Part shown: piece by piece, positions 1 to 10,503 of the stretch
Layout: every line of letters begins with the position of its first letter
Numbering within the stretch: the first letter of the stretch is position 1
NCBI GenBank assembly: GCA_027604185.1
Contig: JADGKB010000014.1
Coordinates: forward strand, 1 to 64,000
Reading direction: 5' to 3'
From: Boothiomyces macroporosus
Taxonomy: Eukaryota > Chytridiomycota > Chytridiomycetes > Rhizophydiales > Terramycetaceae
DNA: 64,000 nucleotides
Translations under genes and position numbers: made by a program
Notes under the pieces: generated by a model
Told to the model about the DNA's origin: nothing
What the model saw: only the letters and a program-made list of their open reading frames with translations
The model's database searches: none

Positions 1-26
1 GCTTGAAAATATTCTTGCTGATATCT

Positions 27-458
27 TTATACAGTCGTTTCATGGATTCCAGTTGCAATTATTTCCTTGCACAGGCATTTCTTTTGTTTTGCAAGGACAA
101 ACTTGGGATGATCCAAAAGCTCAGTCAACTCTGGATCATTGCGACAAACTAGATTCATCGCTGCTTCATGTCTGAGATCAGCTGGGTCGGTATCCAAAGT
201 CAAAAGATATTCAATATACTTCTTGGTGGAATGCTTGCACGCCAGTCTGAAAATCAAGTTCCTTTTTGCTGTAATCTTATAGTCTAGCTTGTTCAACATG
301 AATTGTGTAATTTCAATGTTACTGTTGTACATTGCTTCAACAAATGGGTGATGCTGATCATTTTGATAGACAAAATTTGGGTTATTGATAACTTCTTTGA
401 CCTGTTCCGTCAAATTGTACCGACATGCCCATGTAAGTTGAGTCACACCATTCACCAT
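27..458 (-). CDS. Ankyrin-like repeat protein, 3' end uncertain
   Basis: An open frame of 143 codons starts at an ATG at 458. The product reads as degenerate helical repeats of ankyrin type: repeated pairs of helices with patterns such as TQLTWACRYN near the start and RLACKHSTKKYIEYLL near residue 70-85, which resemble the 'LHxACxxG..xxVxxLL' consensus without its TPLH motif. No signal peptide or membrane segment is visible. The stop at 27-29 may not be the real end: another frame across the stop reads ESMKRLYKDISKNIFK and runs off the window edge, so a further tiny intron and exon could extend the gene to the left. I could not find a clean splice junction for it. Function cannot be inferred beyond a protein-binding repeat scaffold. 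Confidence 0.5.
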   Translation of the reverse strand: MVNGVTQLTWACRYNLTEQVKEVINNPNFVYQNDQHHPFVEAMYNSNIEITQFMLNKLDYKITAKRNLIFRLACKHSTKKYIEYLLTLDTDPADLRHEAAMNLVCRNDPELTELLDHPKFVLAKQKKCLCKEIIATGIHETTV

Positions 459-750
459 TGCATGTGGCTTGACACTTTGTGATCAGAAACACGAATTTGA
501 AACACCAATTGAAGTGAAATTTGTTGAAAGAGATTAATATGGTAAACAACAACAGTGACTCATGGTATAAAATAGGTACACAGTAAAATACTTCTCTCTT
601 TATTGTTTTAATGAATAATAATATGCAACATATGTATACCGAGTATCCAGCTATCGATCTTCAACACCTTATCCATCTAGGCAGAGCTCCTCATTTATGG
701 TTGCCGCACTGTCTTGACGATTAAGTTCATCTTTCTGTCTTGTATCAATG

Positions 751-2105
751 TCAAATGGTCAAGTAAAGTTTACCTGAATGAAGTTTGAAATCAGGAAGAT
801 CCATAGCCTTTGGAGTGTACTCCATCAATTCCAAGTAAGTATCCCAGCCAACAGTGTAGATCCCATCCAGAGTAGCAGCAATTACTTTATTGTCATAGTC
901 TTCCCATAGTTTAGTATTGCGGTAAGGCTAAATTAATTATTTCTTACCTCTTCAGCTTTCTCTTTTACTTTTTCTAGTGCAGACTCCCAGTTTTCTTTTA
1001 AAGCTTGATTTTCTTGTTTAATGGAATCAAATTTCTCTTTAATTTTTTCTTTTTCTTTGTATAAATTTGCAGCTAGAGCGGACACGATCTGCAGATGATT
1101 GGCTGTTTGCATCAGGGTTGCTTGGAGAGACTAGTTAGCAACTGCTTACTTTGGATTTGGAGAGCATGTCACTGTTTTTCTTAGTCAACGCTTTGGCCAG
1201 GTCTGTGACTGCTGAAAAGCCTCTGACAGTCTTTGTTGGTTTATTTTCAGGCACCTTGATTAGGACTATATTACTGCAGAGTTGGTCTTTGCTTTGGCGC
1301 GTATCTCAGTGTTCTTTGACCAAAGACCGTCCTCGATAGCTCTCATCACCGATAGCTCTTCTGCAGCTCTTACCGATGGCTCTTCTGCAGCTCTTACCGA
1401 TAGCTCTTCTGCAGCTCTTACCGATAGCTCTTCTGCAGCTCTTACCGATGGCTCTTCTACAGCTCTTACTGATAGCGATTGTAAATTCTGGTTAATTAGG
1501 GGTTACCTTGATTTCATCTTGGTATGATTTGGTGCTGGATCTATGGCCAACTTCCAAAGTCTCGATCTTTCGGAAGGTAACGGCTTGGCGCGCCTAGAGT
1601 TACAAAGATGTACTTGAAGACTGTACTTGCACCAGAGATTTTCATAGCTTAAATCGCCATTTGCACGCTCGTTGTTTTCTTTGTCTAGTGCCAAAGATAG
1701 CATCAATCTTCCCTGGGCTGCTCTTTCGACCGAAAGCTCAGCAGTTTTTAGATTTGCTTCCTAGAGTTACATGGTATTACCAGTAGCTTCTTTTTCAAGG
1801 TTGACTCGCTCTCCATAGAAGCAGCAAGAAGCTTTTCAACCTTTGATATCTATTATTAACATTGTCTACCTTTTGCTTTGCTTCATACTTGTTACATATC
1901 GCCTATTGTTAATATTACTTACCATCTTTTCTTTCTTGGTAGTATATCCATCAAACACAGTATCAAGTCCCAGATCAACAGAGAAACCTCCATACTCCAA
2001 GAGCACTGTACCCGCAGCCACACAGTTTTCAACTGTTTCGTATACATAGTTTCCAACATTAGTTTTACGCAAGAGCTTGACTGCAAAGTTTAGTGTTTTG
2101 AACAT
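751..2105 (-). CDS. Coiled-coil protein with five 8-residue repeats
   Basis: Nine exons join through eight introns of 19-20 nt to give 398 codons plus stop. The N-terminal part (MFKTLNFAVKLLRKTNVG onward) is hydrophobic-amphipathic and contains ENCVAAGTVLLEYGGF. The middle is charged coiled coil with five tandem units of the type SVRAAEEL encoded by a 24-bp DNA repeat. Another coiled-coil stretch follows (KEKEKIKEKFDSIKQENQAL), then a C-terminal block around WDTYLELMEYTPKAMDLPDF. I do not recognise the family. An open frame of about 36 codons with good coding character lies upstream (to about 2215) and could join through a 23-nt intron starting GTTCAA, so the true start may lie further right. 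The 3' end assumes the TGA at 751-753. Confidence 0.55.
1351..1470. repeat. Five tandem copies of a 24-bp unit
   Basis: Five head-to-tail 24-bp units, unit start gatagctcttctgcagctct on the + strand, differ at only a few positions. They lie in frame in the minus-strand coiled-coil gene and encode the octapeptide SVRAAEEL/P. Read in the coding direction every unit also carries GTAAGA, a perfect 5' splice-site start, but no branch-site-like sequence. Confidence 0.95.
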
Positions 2106-2220
2106 TTGGTAAACAAAATCAGGGGTTCGCGTTTTCTTATAAACACATTGACGCTCCTTATCGCTCTTATTTCCAGATGCACAGATTGATAAGCATTTTC
2201 ATCTTCTATGGGAAGAAAAA

Positions 2221-3673
2221 GAGAGTTATATAGTCCAAGGTTTGCCTATAATATTTTAATTCTGTAGAATTGTAGTGTTGTTGGATATTATTCCCATATA
2301 GAACCACAAACCTATTAAAATTAAACAATAAAAATGAATAAAAGTAGTGTATAGTCGATATGGTATTAAATTTGTGATTACCAGTTCTATAAAGTTGTGC
2401 GTTGGTTGGGAGGCGTGCAATAAACAGCAACCAGTGTGAGTGGTTAAGTTTTCCTATAATAAAATTGAATTTAATATTTTGAAAATATTTTCAATTTGCT
2501 TGGGTATCTGATTGTTTGCCTTAGTGAGCTGATTCCACCGAAAATACTGGTTAAGGGTACCACAACAGAAACGCAAATTAAAGCATTAAAATTATAAAAC
2601 TAGTGGTTGGAAATAAAGCAATGAAATTAACGAAATGCAAGTTTGCATAAATTCAATAATTTGACTTTTTTCAAATTTGTTGGTCACACTAAAGAGTTTG
2701 AATCAAGAGAACCAATCAGTGCTCGTCCAGATCCAGAAAGTAGAACGTTGGGGACTGTAGGATGGACAGTGATCAACAAGGCATCTGGAAAGGATCCAAA
2801 CAGTAGAAATTAATGCATTGAAATTGAATATTTATAGAACATTAATTCATCTTTGATGTAAGAAACCCAAGTACCAAAGTGAATTCAATCGACACCATTT
2901 ACACAACCAAGATTAGTATCTTGAGGCGTAAATAACTACCTACATTGATAGTCTCTAATTTTAATACACATTAAAGAGTAGATTTTCTACTGCAAATGCG
3001 CCATTACCATTCACCAGCTCTGTCTTTCTGTATATCTCACAATATAAGAGGGTTATTCTTATTCTCCTTTCTCAAATTCCTGCAATACTCAAAATCTACT
3101 CTGTATCTCACTCGCATATCGAAATATCAACACTACCATAAAAGCCAGACCCAGTAATCATAAATTATGAACCACAATTTCGCGGGCCGTATTTTCATTC
3201 ACTGCACATCCACCAGTAACAAAACTAAACAAGGCATCGAATAGGCTTGTTAGGAAACATAACCATCCAGTTTCATTTCCTAAAAAGCATCAATCGTTGC
3301 ATTCGAATGAATTATTATTAAAATTAAGAGAGTAAACAAAACATGTAAAAAGTAACACAAAGCATGGCAATATTGCTTACGTAACAAGCAAGCGATTCCA
3401 ATCGGATTATGTAATCCAGATATATCAACGGCGAAAAGGTCACGCATACAGAAAAACTAAAAAGTAGCACAGACGGGCGGGTAAACTTTTTTTTTCATTT
3501 GTATATACAGAGCTGTTTAGCTTTTCAATCTCAATAAGATGATAAAAATGAGAGTCTCTAAAGCCCCCATTTAGTAGCAAATCGCTCAAACATTGATTTC
3601 CTTTTTCGCTTTCGGCTTTATAGGCGCCACAGTTCAGATAAATCAGAATTTCAGAGAAAGTTCTTTGCAAAAA
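2221..3673. other. Intergenic stretch with a decayed coding-like fragment
   Basis: About 1.4 kb without a supported gene. An imperfect AT-rich inverted repeat lies near 2464-2500 (arms aaattgaa / ttcaattt). From about 2530 to 2813 the + strand shows short open pieces with coding character, GELIPPKILVKGTTTETQ and later SARPDPESRTLGTVGW, ended by stops and not joined by any clean intron pair. They have no start codon. I read this as a possible gene remnant, not an active gene. The stretch 2960-3600 shows nothing I can support except the 5' region of the next gene. Confidence 0.35.
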
Positions 3674-4389
3674 ATGGACCAACAGTTACTCTTTCTTAAA
3701 AACATTTTCAATGAAACCAATATCCAGTTAATGAACGCAACCTATACTTCTTTGATTCAAGAGTCGCAACAGGCCTTCCAAGCAATCAATTGGCAAACTC
3801 CTTCTCTCTGGATATCTGTCGGTACCGTTGTATTGTCTCCATTGTACTGGAACGTTGTTGCCAGAAATGAATACAAGAACAAGACATTGACCAAGCTTTT
3901 TGGAACAAAGGAATTGGCCTGTTGGTTCTTTAGTGCCAGTGTCTTTATCTTGGGGTTGTACAGAGATTATCGCTTCACTGTAGCTATCAAAGATCAACCT
4001 CATGGACCAGAAGCATTCCCATTCCTCGCTTTACCAGCTGTAGTTGCGTTTGGTTACATCATTTCCACCATTGGGTCAATGTTTGTATTCTTTTCAATGA
4101 AAGGATTAGGAATTCATGGAACTTATTTGGGAGATTATTTTGGTATTTTGAAAACAGAAAGGGTAACTGGGTTCCCATTCAATGTCGTTGAGCGTAATTT
4201 TATATTAACGTAGATCCAATGTATTACGGAAGTACCATGTGTTTCTTGGGAACTGCTATCTGGTACGCCTCTCCTATTGGTGTATTATTATCCGCTTGGG
4301 TATTGATTGTTTACTTGATTGCTGGTGTTGGATTTGAAGAAGAATTCACAAACAAGATTTATTCTAACGCACAAAAGAAGACTGCATAA
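3674..4389 (+). CDS. OPI3: Phospholipid N-methyltransferase (Opi3-type)
   Basis: Two exons joined by a 20-nt intron (4194-4213) encode 231 residues. Class II phosphatidylethanolamine/phospholipid methyltransferases are ER membrane enzymes that convert (mono- or di-)methyl-PE to phosphatidylcholine with S-adenosylmethionine. The sequence shows the family pattern: YWNVVARNEY near residue 57, RDYRF, a GTYLGDYFGI block, and GFPFNVVEHPMYYGST, which is created only by splicing. Four hydrophobic segments are visible. Length is close to yeast Opi3 (206). I chose the ATG at 3674, because the open frame further upstream begins with a non-ATG codon. The downstream gene starts 249 nt away on the same strand. 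Confidence 0.9.
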
Positions 4390-4638
4390 AAATATATTTC
4401 CTTTTTAGTTTTATCATTCCGATTACTTTTTAGTGTAATTTTTGTATTATTTTTGTATCAATTAAATGCAGGAACTACTACGGTGCAAATTAAACCATTC
4501 CTGGCTGTAACTATTCAAGTGGAGAACTGCTAGTTACTGCGTAGGCGACTACTCAAAGGCAGCTCCTCAATAATTGATTTTAAGTAACTCGTGTAGACCA
4601 TTCCTATCTATTGGCAGCAGTAGCTATTCAAGGGCAGT

Positions 4639-6697
4639 ATGGGCAACCAGGAGTACATTAATGAGGATAATGATAATCGATATCAAATCCAAAAACAAGA
4701 CCACGTTTTAACTTTTTTCAAGGCAATCATGGACAGTTACGAAAAAGCAATTGATTCCTGGAAAGCAGTAAATCTAACAGAATTACAAAAACAACTGGAC
4801 GTTCAATCCCTAGCTGTATTTCAGACCCAATCATCGTCCCTCGATTCCAGAAAGAAATTAGCAGAGCAAACCAGAGGTTGAAACTACTAACACAGGTTTA
4901 TTATCCTAATACCAGAATTCAAAAAGATTCCTAATCCTGATCAACAGCAAATCAAAGCGCTGCTGAAAGAATATCAGAATGAAATTGATAGTATTAATAA
5001 GCGATCAAAGAACGCAGAATCGGCTTTTCTCAACTTGTACAAGGTATTTCGTTCTAATATAGGTATTCGCAGAAGTCGCCGATCCTTATCCTATCCTGTT
5101 GGAGCTCAAAAACAACTCTGAACAAAAGAATCAGCTGGAAGAACTAAAAACAGAGAACAGGAAATTATACAAGCAAATAGATGATCTGAATGATAAACTG
5201 ATGAATGATAAAAAGAATGAAAGCCAGATTACCGAGTTGAAACAACAAGTGCATCAGTATGAATTATTGTTGGAATCCAAAGTGAATGAAAAGGTTGCTG
5301 AACTGACCATGGAGTTGAAAGGAGAGTTTGATGAGAGAATCAAGATTTACAAGGAAAAGTAACTTTTATTTTAATCAAGTGAACATTCGCTGAACAGACA
5401 ACTGGGGCATTTAAAGGACCAAATGAATTTGTTAAAATCTAACCAAGAACTAAATTCAACAATGGCTGTCGATACCTATAACGAAGACTTGGCTTTGAAG
5501 TTGGCGGATATGGATATCTTGAATCTGGGTACGCAGAGTTTAATATAGATTTGGAAAAGGCAAACGCAAAAAATAATACTCTGCAAAAAGAAATTGTAAC
5601 AACTGCTAATATAGATTGTGTTGAAAAATGAGGTCCAGAAGCTATCCAATCAAAACGCACTTAAAGAAGCCCAACACGAAATGGAGAATTACAAGAGCCA
5701 AGTTCAAGAATTAGAGTCACAGATCAACTCTATTGAAAAAGCAAACAAGCATGATTTAGAAGTTTACAAAGTCAAAATCACTGAATTAGAGAGACAAGTA
5801 GCAACAAAGCAAGTTGAGATTAAGCAAAAAGAAACGCTCTTGGAGGAGTACTCAGACTATGAAGAAATAAAGCGAGAGCTAGAGATTATGAAGGGTTTTT
5901 TACTTTAATGGTAGGAGTAGAAATTGAACAGACTGATGAAAACTTGCCATTGGAACGAATGTTGTTGGATAAAAACAAGAAAATGGAAAATGAAAATATT
6001 GCTTTAAAGAATGAAATGTCTACCGTCAACGACGCATTAGAAAAAAGTAGAGATTTGCTATCAAAATTGCAATTTGAAACCAAACAGAAATCCAGTTTGA
6101 TTGCAAAATTAGAAGCTGATATCCATCGATTGAACGAACGTACACCACATTCACCTAATGAACATTTAGAACAACTAATGTCTGATTTCAATCCGACCAA
6201 AACCAAGAATGACAGCTCAATTATACCAATTCTAACTTCACAAAGAGATAGATACAGACAGCGGTATGAAGAGTCCCAACTAGAAACCAGATCATTGAAT
6301 CAAAAGATATCAACACTGTCTGATCAAATTAATTCATTAAAGCAGGACAATATCTCACTCTATGAAAAACTTAAATATCAGGAATCGTATGTTATAGATG
6401 TTGATGTCAACAAGTACAAACAAATGTACGAAGAGCGAATCGATCCGTTTCAACAATTCAAACAAAAAGAAACAAAGAGAGCTAGTAATCTGAATACTCT
6501 TGAACAAATCGCTCTAGAATTTACAAAGCTATTAGTTGGAAACAAGTATAGCCGAGTAATATTTGTGGTTTATGCCGCCATGCTACATTTGCTAGTGTTC
6601 GTTGCGTTGTGGGAATTAATGGCACTTGAAAGCTGTAAAGGTACTTTTATCTAACCTAGTCCATACATTGAAAGGACCAAACAAACCCGATACATGA
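4639..6697 (+). CDS. COY1: CASP/Coy1 Golgi coiled-coil membrane protein
   Basis: Eight exons give 633 residues once seven intron sites are removed. The protein is almost wholly coiled coil and ends in the CASP C-terminal domain: RDRYRQRYEESQ, then KYKQMYEERIDPFQQFKQKE, then a single membrane anchor (YAAMLHLLVFVALWELM) followed by a short tail. The N-terminus matches Coy1 (a WKAVNLTELQKQLD block and SLDSRKKLAEQTR). CASP proteins are type IV Golgi membrane proteins that act with tethers and golgins in retrograde intra-Golgi traffic. One intron site (4877-4915) is 39 nt and looks like two complete mini-introns side by side. The coding length divides exactly by three after splicing. Confidence 0.9.
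4877..4915 (+). other. Two back-to-back mini-introns (19 + 20 nt)
   Basis: Inside the Coy1 gene the exon ...ACC AGA G is followed by gttgaaactactaacacag (4877-4895) and directly by gtttattatcctaataccag (4896-4915), then AA TTC AAA. Each unit has its own GT start, a CTAAC/CTAAT branch-like element and a CAG end. Both must be removed: retaining the first gives an in-frame TGA, and the protein TREFKKIP needs both gone. It may be spliced as one 39-nt intron or in two steps. Confidence 0.8.
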
Positions 6698-6911
6698 TCA
6701 TAAATAAAAAGATTTCTATTCGATCTAGATTGAAACTCAATATTTCCAAATACATGGTTGGAAATATCTAGAGACATTCTTTAATTGTATTCTTGTCGGA
6801 TACGGGTAACTGCCATGCTATTTTTAGCAGTGGCAATCATCTTTTGTTTATACGCGATTCCACGTGAGCAAAAGTAATGACGTATCACCTTACTTTTTTA
6901 GATTTTACTAA

Positions 6912-8105
6912 ATGTCATCTACAGCCAAGGTACCAGCTGTAACAGAATCACTATCGAAACTGAATGTGGATCCAAAAACATCACCAGTCGCGGCCCCAAA
7001 CCCTGCCGCAAACGTTGCTAAACCAGCAGGAGCTACGCAGGTACCTCAGTCGCCAGTACAATCTAGAGCAACAGCCCAATTACCAATTCCAAAAGGAGCA
7101 AAAGAAAAAATAAAAAAGCTCAAAATAGAAGATTTAGAAATTAGAAACACTTTGGGGACTGGTTCGTTTGGTCGCGTACATTTAGTAAAGTATAAACCAA
7201 CTGGAAAACATTACGCCATGAAAGTATTGAAGAAAGCAGAAATCATAAAGTTACGGCAAGTAGAGCACACAATGAATGAAAAGAATATATTGGAGCAACT
7301 GGATTTCCCGTTCTTGGTGAAAATTCTAGGGACTTTTCAGGATTCAAATAACCTGTATTTGGTGTTGGAATATGTCCAAGGTGGTGAATTATTCACTTAT
7401 CTAAGAAAAAGTGGGGTAATTGAAAGTTAAATTAGCGATTCCCTAACCACGTTGCCAGATTCTACGCGGCAGAAGTGGTGATGGCATTCGAATATTTGCA
7501 TGGAAAAGATATTATCTATCGCGATTTAAAGCCTGAAAACTTGTTGATTGACCATCTTGGACATATCAAAATAACAGATTTTGGGTTTGCCAAATTTGTA
7601 CCTGATGTTACATGGACACTATGTGGCACTCCTGATTATTTGGCTCCTGAGATTATTCAATCCAAAGGGTACGGTCGAGCAGTCGATTGGTGGGCATTAG
7701 GCATTCTTATTTACGAAGTACTCTTTGCTAACTTAGATGATTGCTGGTCACCCTCCATTCTATGATGAAGATCACTTTAAACTGTACGAAAAGATTCTAG
7801 GTTGTAAATTACGATTTCCTTCTCACTTTGATCCCCTGGCTAAAGATTTGGTTAAAAGGTTATTATCTCCTGACCTTTCAAAGCGATTTGGTAACTTGAA
7901 AGATGGCGTGCAAGATATCAAGCATCACAAGTGGTTTGCAGGTGTCGATTGGGATAAATTAAAGAATTTGGAAATTCCATCGCCTTATGTTCCAAAACTC
8001 AGTCACGAAGGAGATACTAGTAACTTTGATGTATATCCAGAAGATCATGAACCTTATGGAGCTACTGGACCAGATCCTCACCGTGAGCGCTTCAAAGATT
8101 TCTAA
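6912..8105 (+). CDS. cAMP-dependent protein kinase catalytic subunit
   Basis: Three exons and two introns (20 nt at 7417-7436, 19 nt at 7718-7736) give 384 residues. Kinase landmarks are all present: glycine loop [11 protein letters not shown], catalytic lysine in [22 protein letters not shown], and the activation/P+1 stretch [14 protein letters not shown] with the Thr that is phosphorylated in PKA. The second splice rebuilds [15 protein letters not shown]. The C-terminal tail ends in FKDF, the AGC-kinase hydrophobic motif that closes PKA catalytic subunits. The first ~75 residues are a Pro/Ala-rich extension. The enzyme phosphorylates Ser/Thr targets downstream of cAMP when released from its regulatory subunit, which is not encoded here. 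Confidence 0.95.
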
Positions 8106-8166
8106 AAATAAAAATATAACGTGGTATAATTATTCCAAATATTATTTCTATTTCTATTGAACAAAA

Positions 8167-10439
8167 TCACTTTTTCTTTGAGAACAGCCCTTTTTTCTCC
8201 TTTGGTTCTTCTTTGGGTTCTGCCGGGCTAGTCAGCGCTGGCGAAGATGCAGGTAACGCTGGGGTATCAGTTTTATGAAGCTCTTTCAAGACATCTAAAA
8301 ACTGTATTGGGTTATAAACAAATGTGGAGCCTACATTATCACTCTATTACCCATAAATATTTCCCTCTGGGATTCTTTCGAGATTTCGTAACAGCTTCTC
8401 ACTTCTGAATATGTAAGGCCGCCTAAGCTAAATAATATAATTCTGGATCCATTTCTTCTCCAATCAGCCACCTCTTTGGGTGTATCCTTGGCTTTTGCGG
8501 AGGTTTTTACTCTTGCTCGGCCAGCCCAGGATGCTCGGGTAGTTCTGAGCGAATTTGGATAGTTTGGATCTGGGGGAACAATTCCATTGGATGTGAACTT
8601 GAACATTTTTAAAGTATTGCTTGCAATGCCAAGGTCTTCTGGACGAGGCTCTTTTATCCAAGGAACAATATCTTTCGGTACGCTGTTATTAATTTGATCC
8701 TATAGTTAGTCTGGAATTTACTTCTATCAAACGCTTGACTATTGGGACATATCTACTCAAATCATAAGGCATACTGTCATCTTTCTTGTTTCTTTTCTTT
8801 CTTTCTTGTTTATAACTCCCCCAATATGAATAACGCCCCTAAATTAGTACATCAGTACCTTGTCCTTTTCTTTTTTGCCAGTTGAGCTCAATTTTACATC
8901 AAACAGAGATAGATTCGTAATCCCTTGGGAATCTTCAGGAGAGACTTTTGCTGTTGACAATAGACGCTGTCTTTCCATATCCTGTATTCCGTTCATAGCA
9001 ATTATATATACTATGAGAGCCCTCAGTTTGTCATTGACTGTAGTGTTTTTGTTGTCCAATACAGGAATGAGATCCAACATTGCATTTTTAAGTGATTTTC
9101 CATCTGCAGTTTCGCCTGTAGCCAAATCTTGCTGAACAGATGCAACCAAGTCTAAATTTCTCCTTTCAAATAGCACTTTGCACTCTTGTGCAACGTTAAT
9201 GTGAATAGAAAACTAGATTACATTTCAATTACCTTTGCTTTCAATGCCTGAAATTGAGGTAACGAACTCAGCGTGTCTTTCATTTGCTTCAATGCATCTA
9301 TTCCTTGCAAACTACATTAGGCTTCATTTACCTGGAGGTATTTCCTAGAGCAGCACCTGCAGCCTTGTTTTCGGTCAAGAATTTTTGAAAGTTGTTTAAA
9401 ATATAATCAACTGCTTCCGCAAAGTGCCAGTGCCTAATTAGGAGCCAGATGGTATCAGTTTCGTCCAGTTGCAGATACATTGGAATCGGAGAAAAGTAAT
9501 TGGGGTGGGTCAAAGGTAAATTTGGTTCGCTAAATTAACTAGCGATTACGGGTGTTTAGAGCGGTCTCCACAAATTAGATCATTCATCATTGCTTGATAT
9601 GTAAATTCATGTAAAAATGGTGCCATCATGTCAAAAGTTCGATCAATTATAATTAGGATCGTTTTCCTATATTCGGATGGTAGTGGAAAGTCAGGATCGC
9701 TTTTTTCTAATTGATCGAGGTCGTTTTGGAGCATTTGCCCCAATTTGTAAGCCAATCCTTCACGATTTTCATTGGGATCGTAGCACCTGATGAAAGGTGA
9801 ATCTCCAAGTGTGATTAACAGTGACAACAGCTACAATTTAGTCCTCGATTACCTTTTTTGATATCTTTGAAAGCTCAGTCATTTGCTGTACAGATCCTGT
9901 TGGATTGTATAGTGGAAAAAGTGATAGGGGCATGTCAAAAGAAAATATCTGCTCTTCCATGGCTATAATTAACCCGCCGTTTACCCATGAAATCAACATT
10001 CATTTCTTTTAGCGATTTGATGAATTTCGAAATTCCAGATTTCTTGATTTTATCGAACAGAGGTTCATCTAGTCCAGATATAAAGAAAATGTGTGCAGCC
10101 AAGTAAGACGGTTTTTCTTGCTTGAAATCAGCAATGATCCTGTCTATAGTTTTAGCTGTTGGTGTCACGAAATAAATTGCTTCGTAATTGGGATATGGCT
10201 GTCGTTTTTGAGACATGTCCTCAATAACTATATTAGACAGAGTATACCAGTTACGTTTTCCTGTAGAATATCGTGACTTTTGCAGATTGTGTTCAGCAGC
10301 TTGGCGGAATTTGCATCAACCACCAGTAGCTTCCACTTTGCTGCTGGCTGAACCGCTTTAATCATATCGTCCATCACTCCTGCATTTTAATCCTCCAATT
10401 ACTTTTTCTAAGCAAATCTTTTAGTGATATGACTGTCAT
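8167..10439 (-). CDS. SEC1: Sec1/Munc18 exocytic SM protein
   Basis: Eleven exons and ten introns (20-26 nt) encode 686 residues. SM proteins clasp syntaxin-type SNAREs; the Sec1 class acts at the plasma membrane in exocytosis. Visible landmarks are the domain-1 start (MMDDMIKAV, KWKLLVVD), EAIYFVTPT, IIIDRTFDMMAPFLHEFTYQAM in domain 2/3, YDLSRYVPIVKRLIE and SRIILFSLGGLTYSEVRS. The first intron is the longest, 26 nt ending in GGAG, and is needed to align the start with Munc18 (K-M-M-D-D-M-I-K against K-I-M-H-D-V-I-K). The tail is short and ends in GLFSKKK. It lies 64 nt downstream of the Heh1-type gene on the same strand. A second SM protein lies at 46.2 kb. Confidence 0.92.
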
Positions 10440-10503
10440 GTTAAATGTAAATTGCGAAATTATTCTCGCGTTTTTCAGAACTATTTGTACTTAGAACTAA
10501 TCT

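Noticed and set aside
1351..1470. Possible CRISPR array
   Set aside because: Units are contiguous 24-mers without unique spacers, in frame inside a eukaryotic gene.
1282..1527. Plus-strand frame of repeated SSAALTDS units
   Set aside because: It is the antisense shadow of the 24-bp repeat in the minus-strand coiled-coil gene; no start context or homology.
3440..3682. Minus-strand 80-codon frame before OPI3
   Set aside because: No recognisable domain, overlaps the OPI3 5' region, and coding character is poor.
6912..8105. PKA and many other genes as frameshifted pseudogenes or sequencing errors
   Set aside because: Every break is a 19-22 nt GT..AG block with a branch-like element, and removal restores conserved motifs exactly; random indels would not do this.
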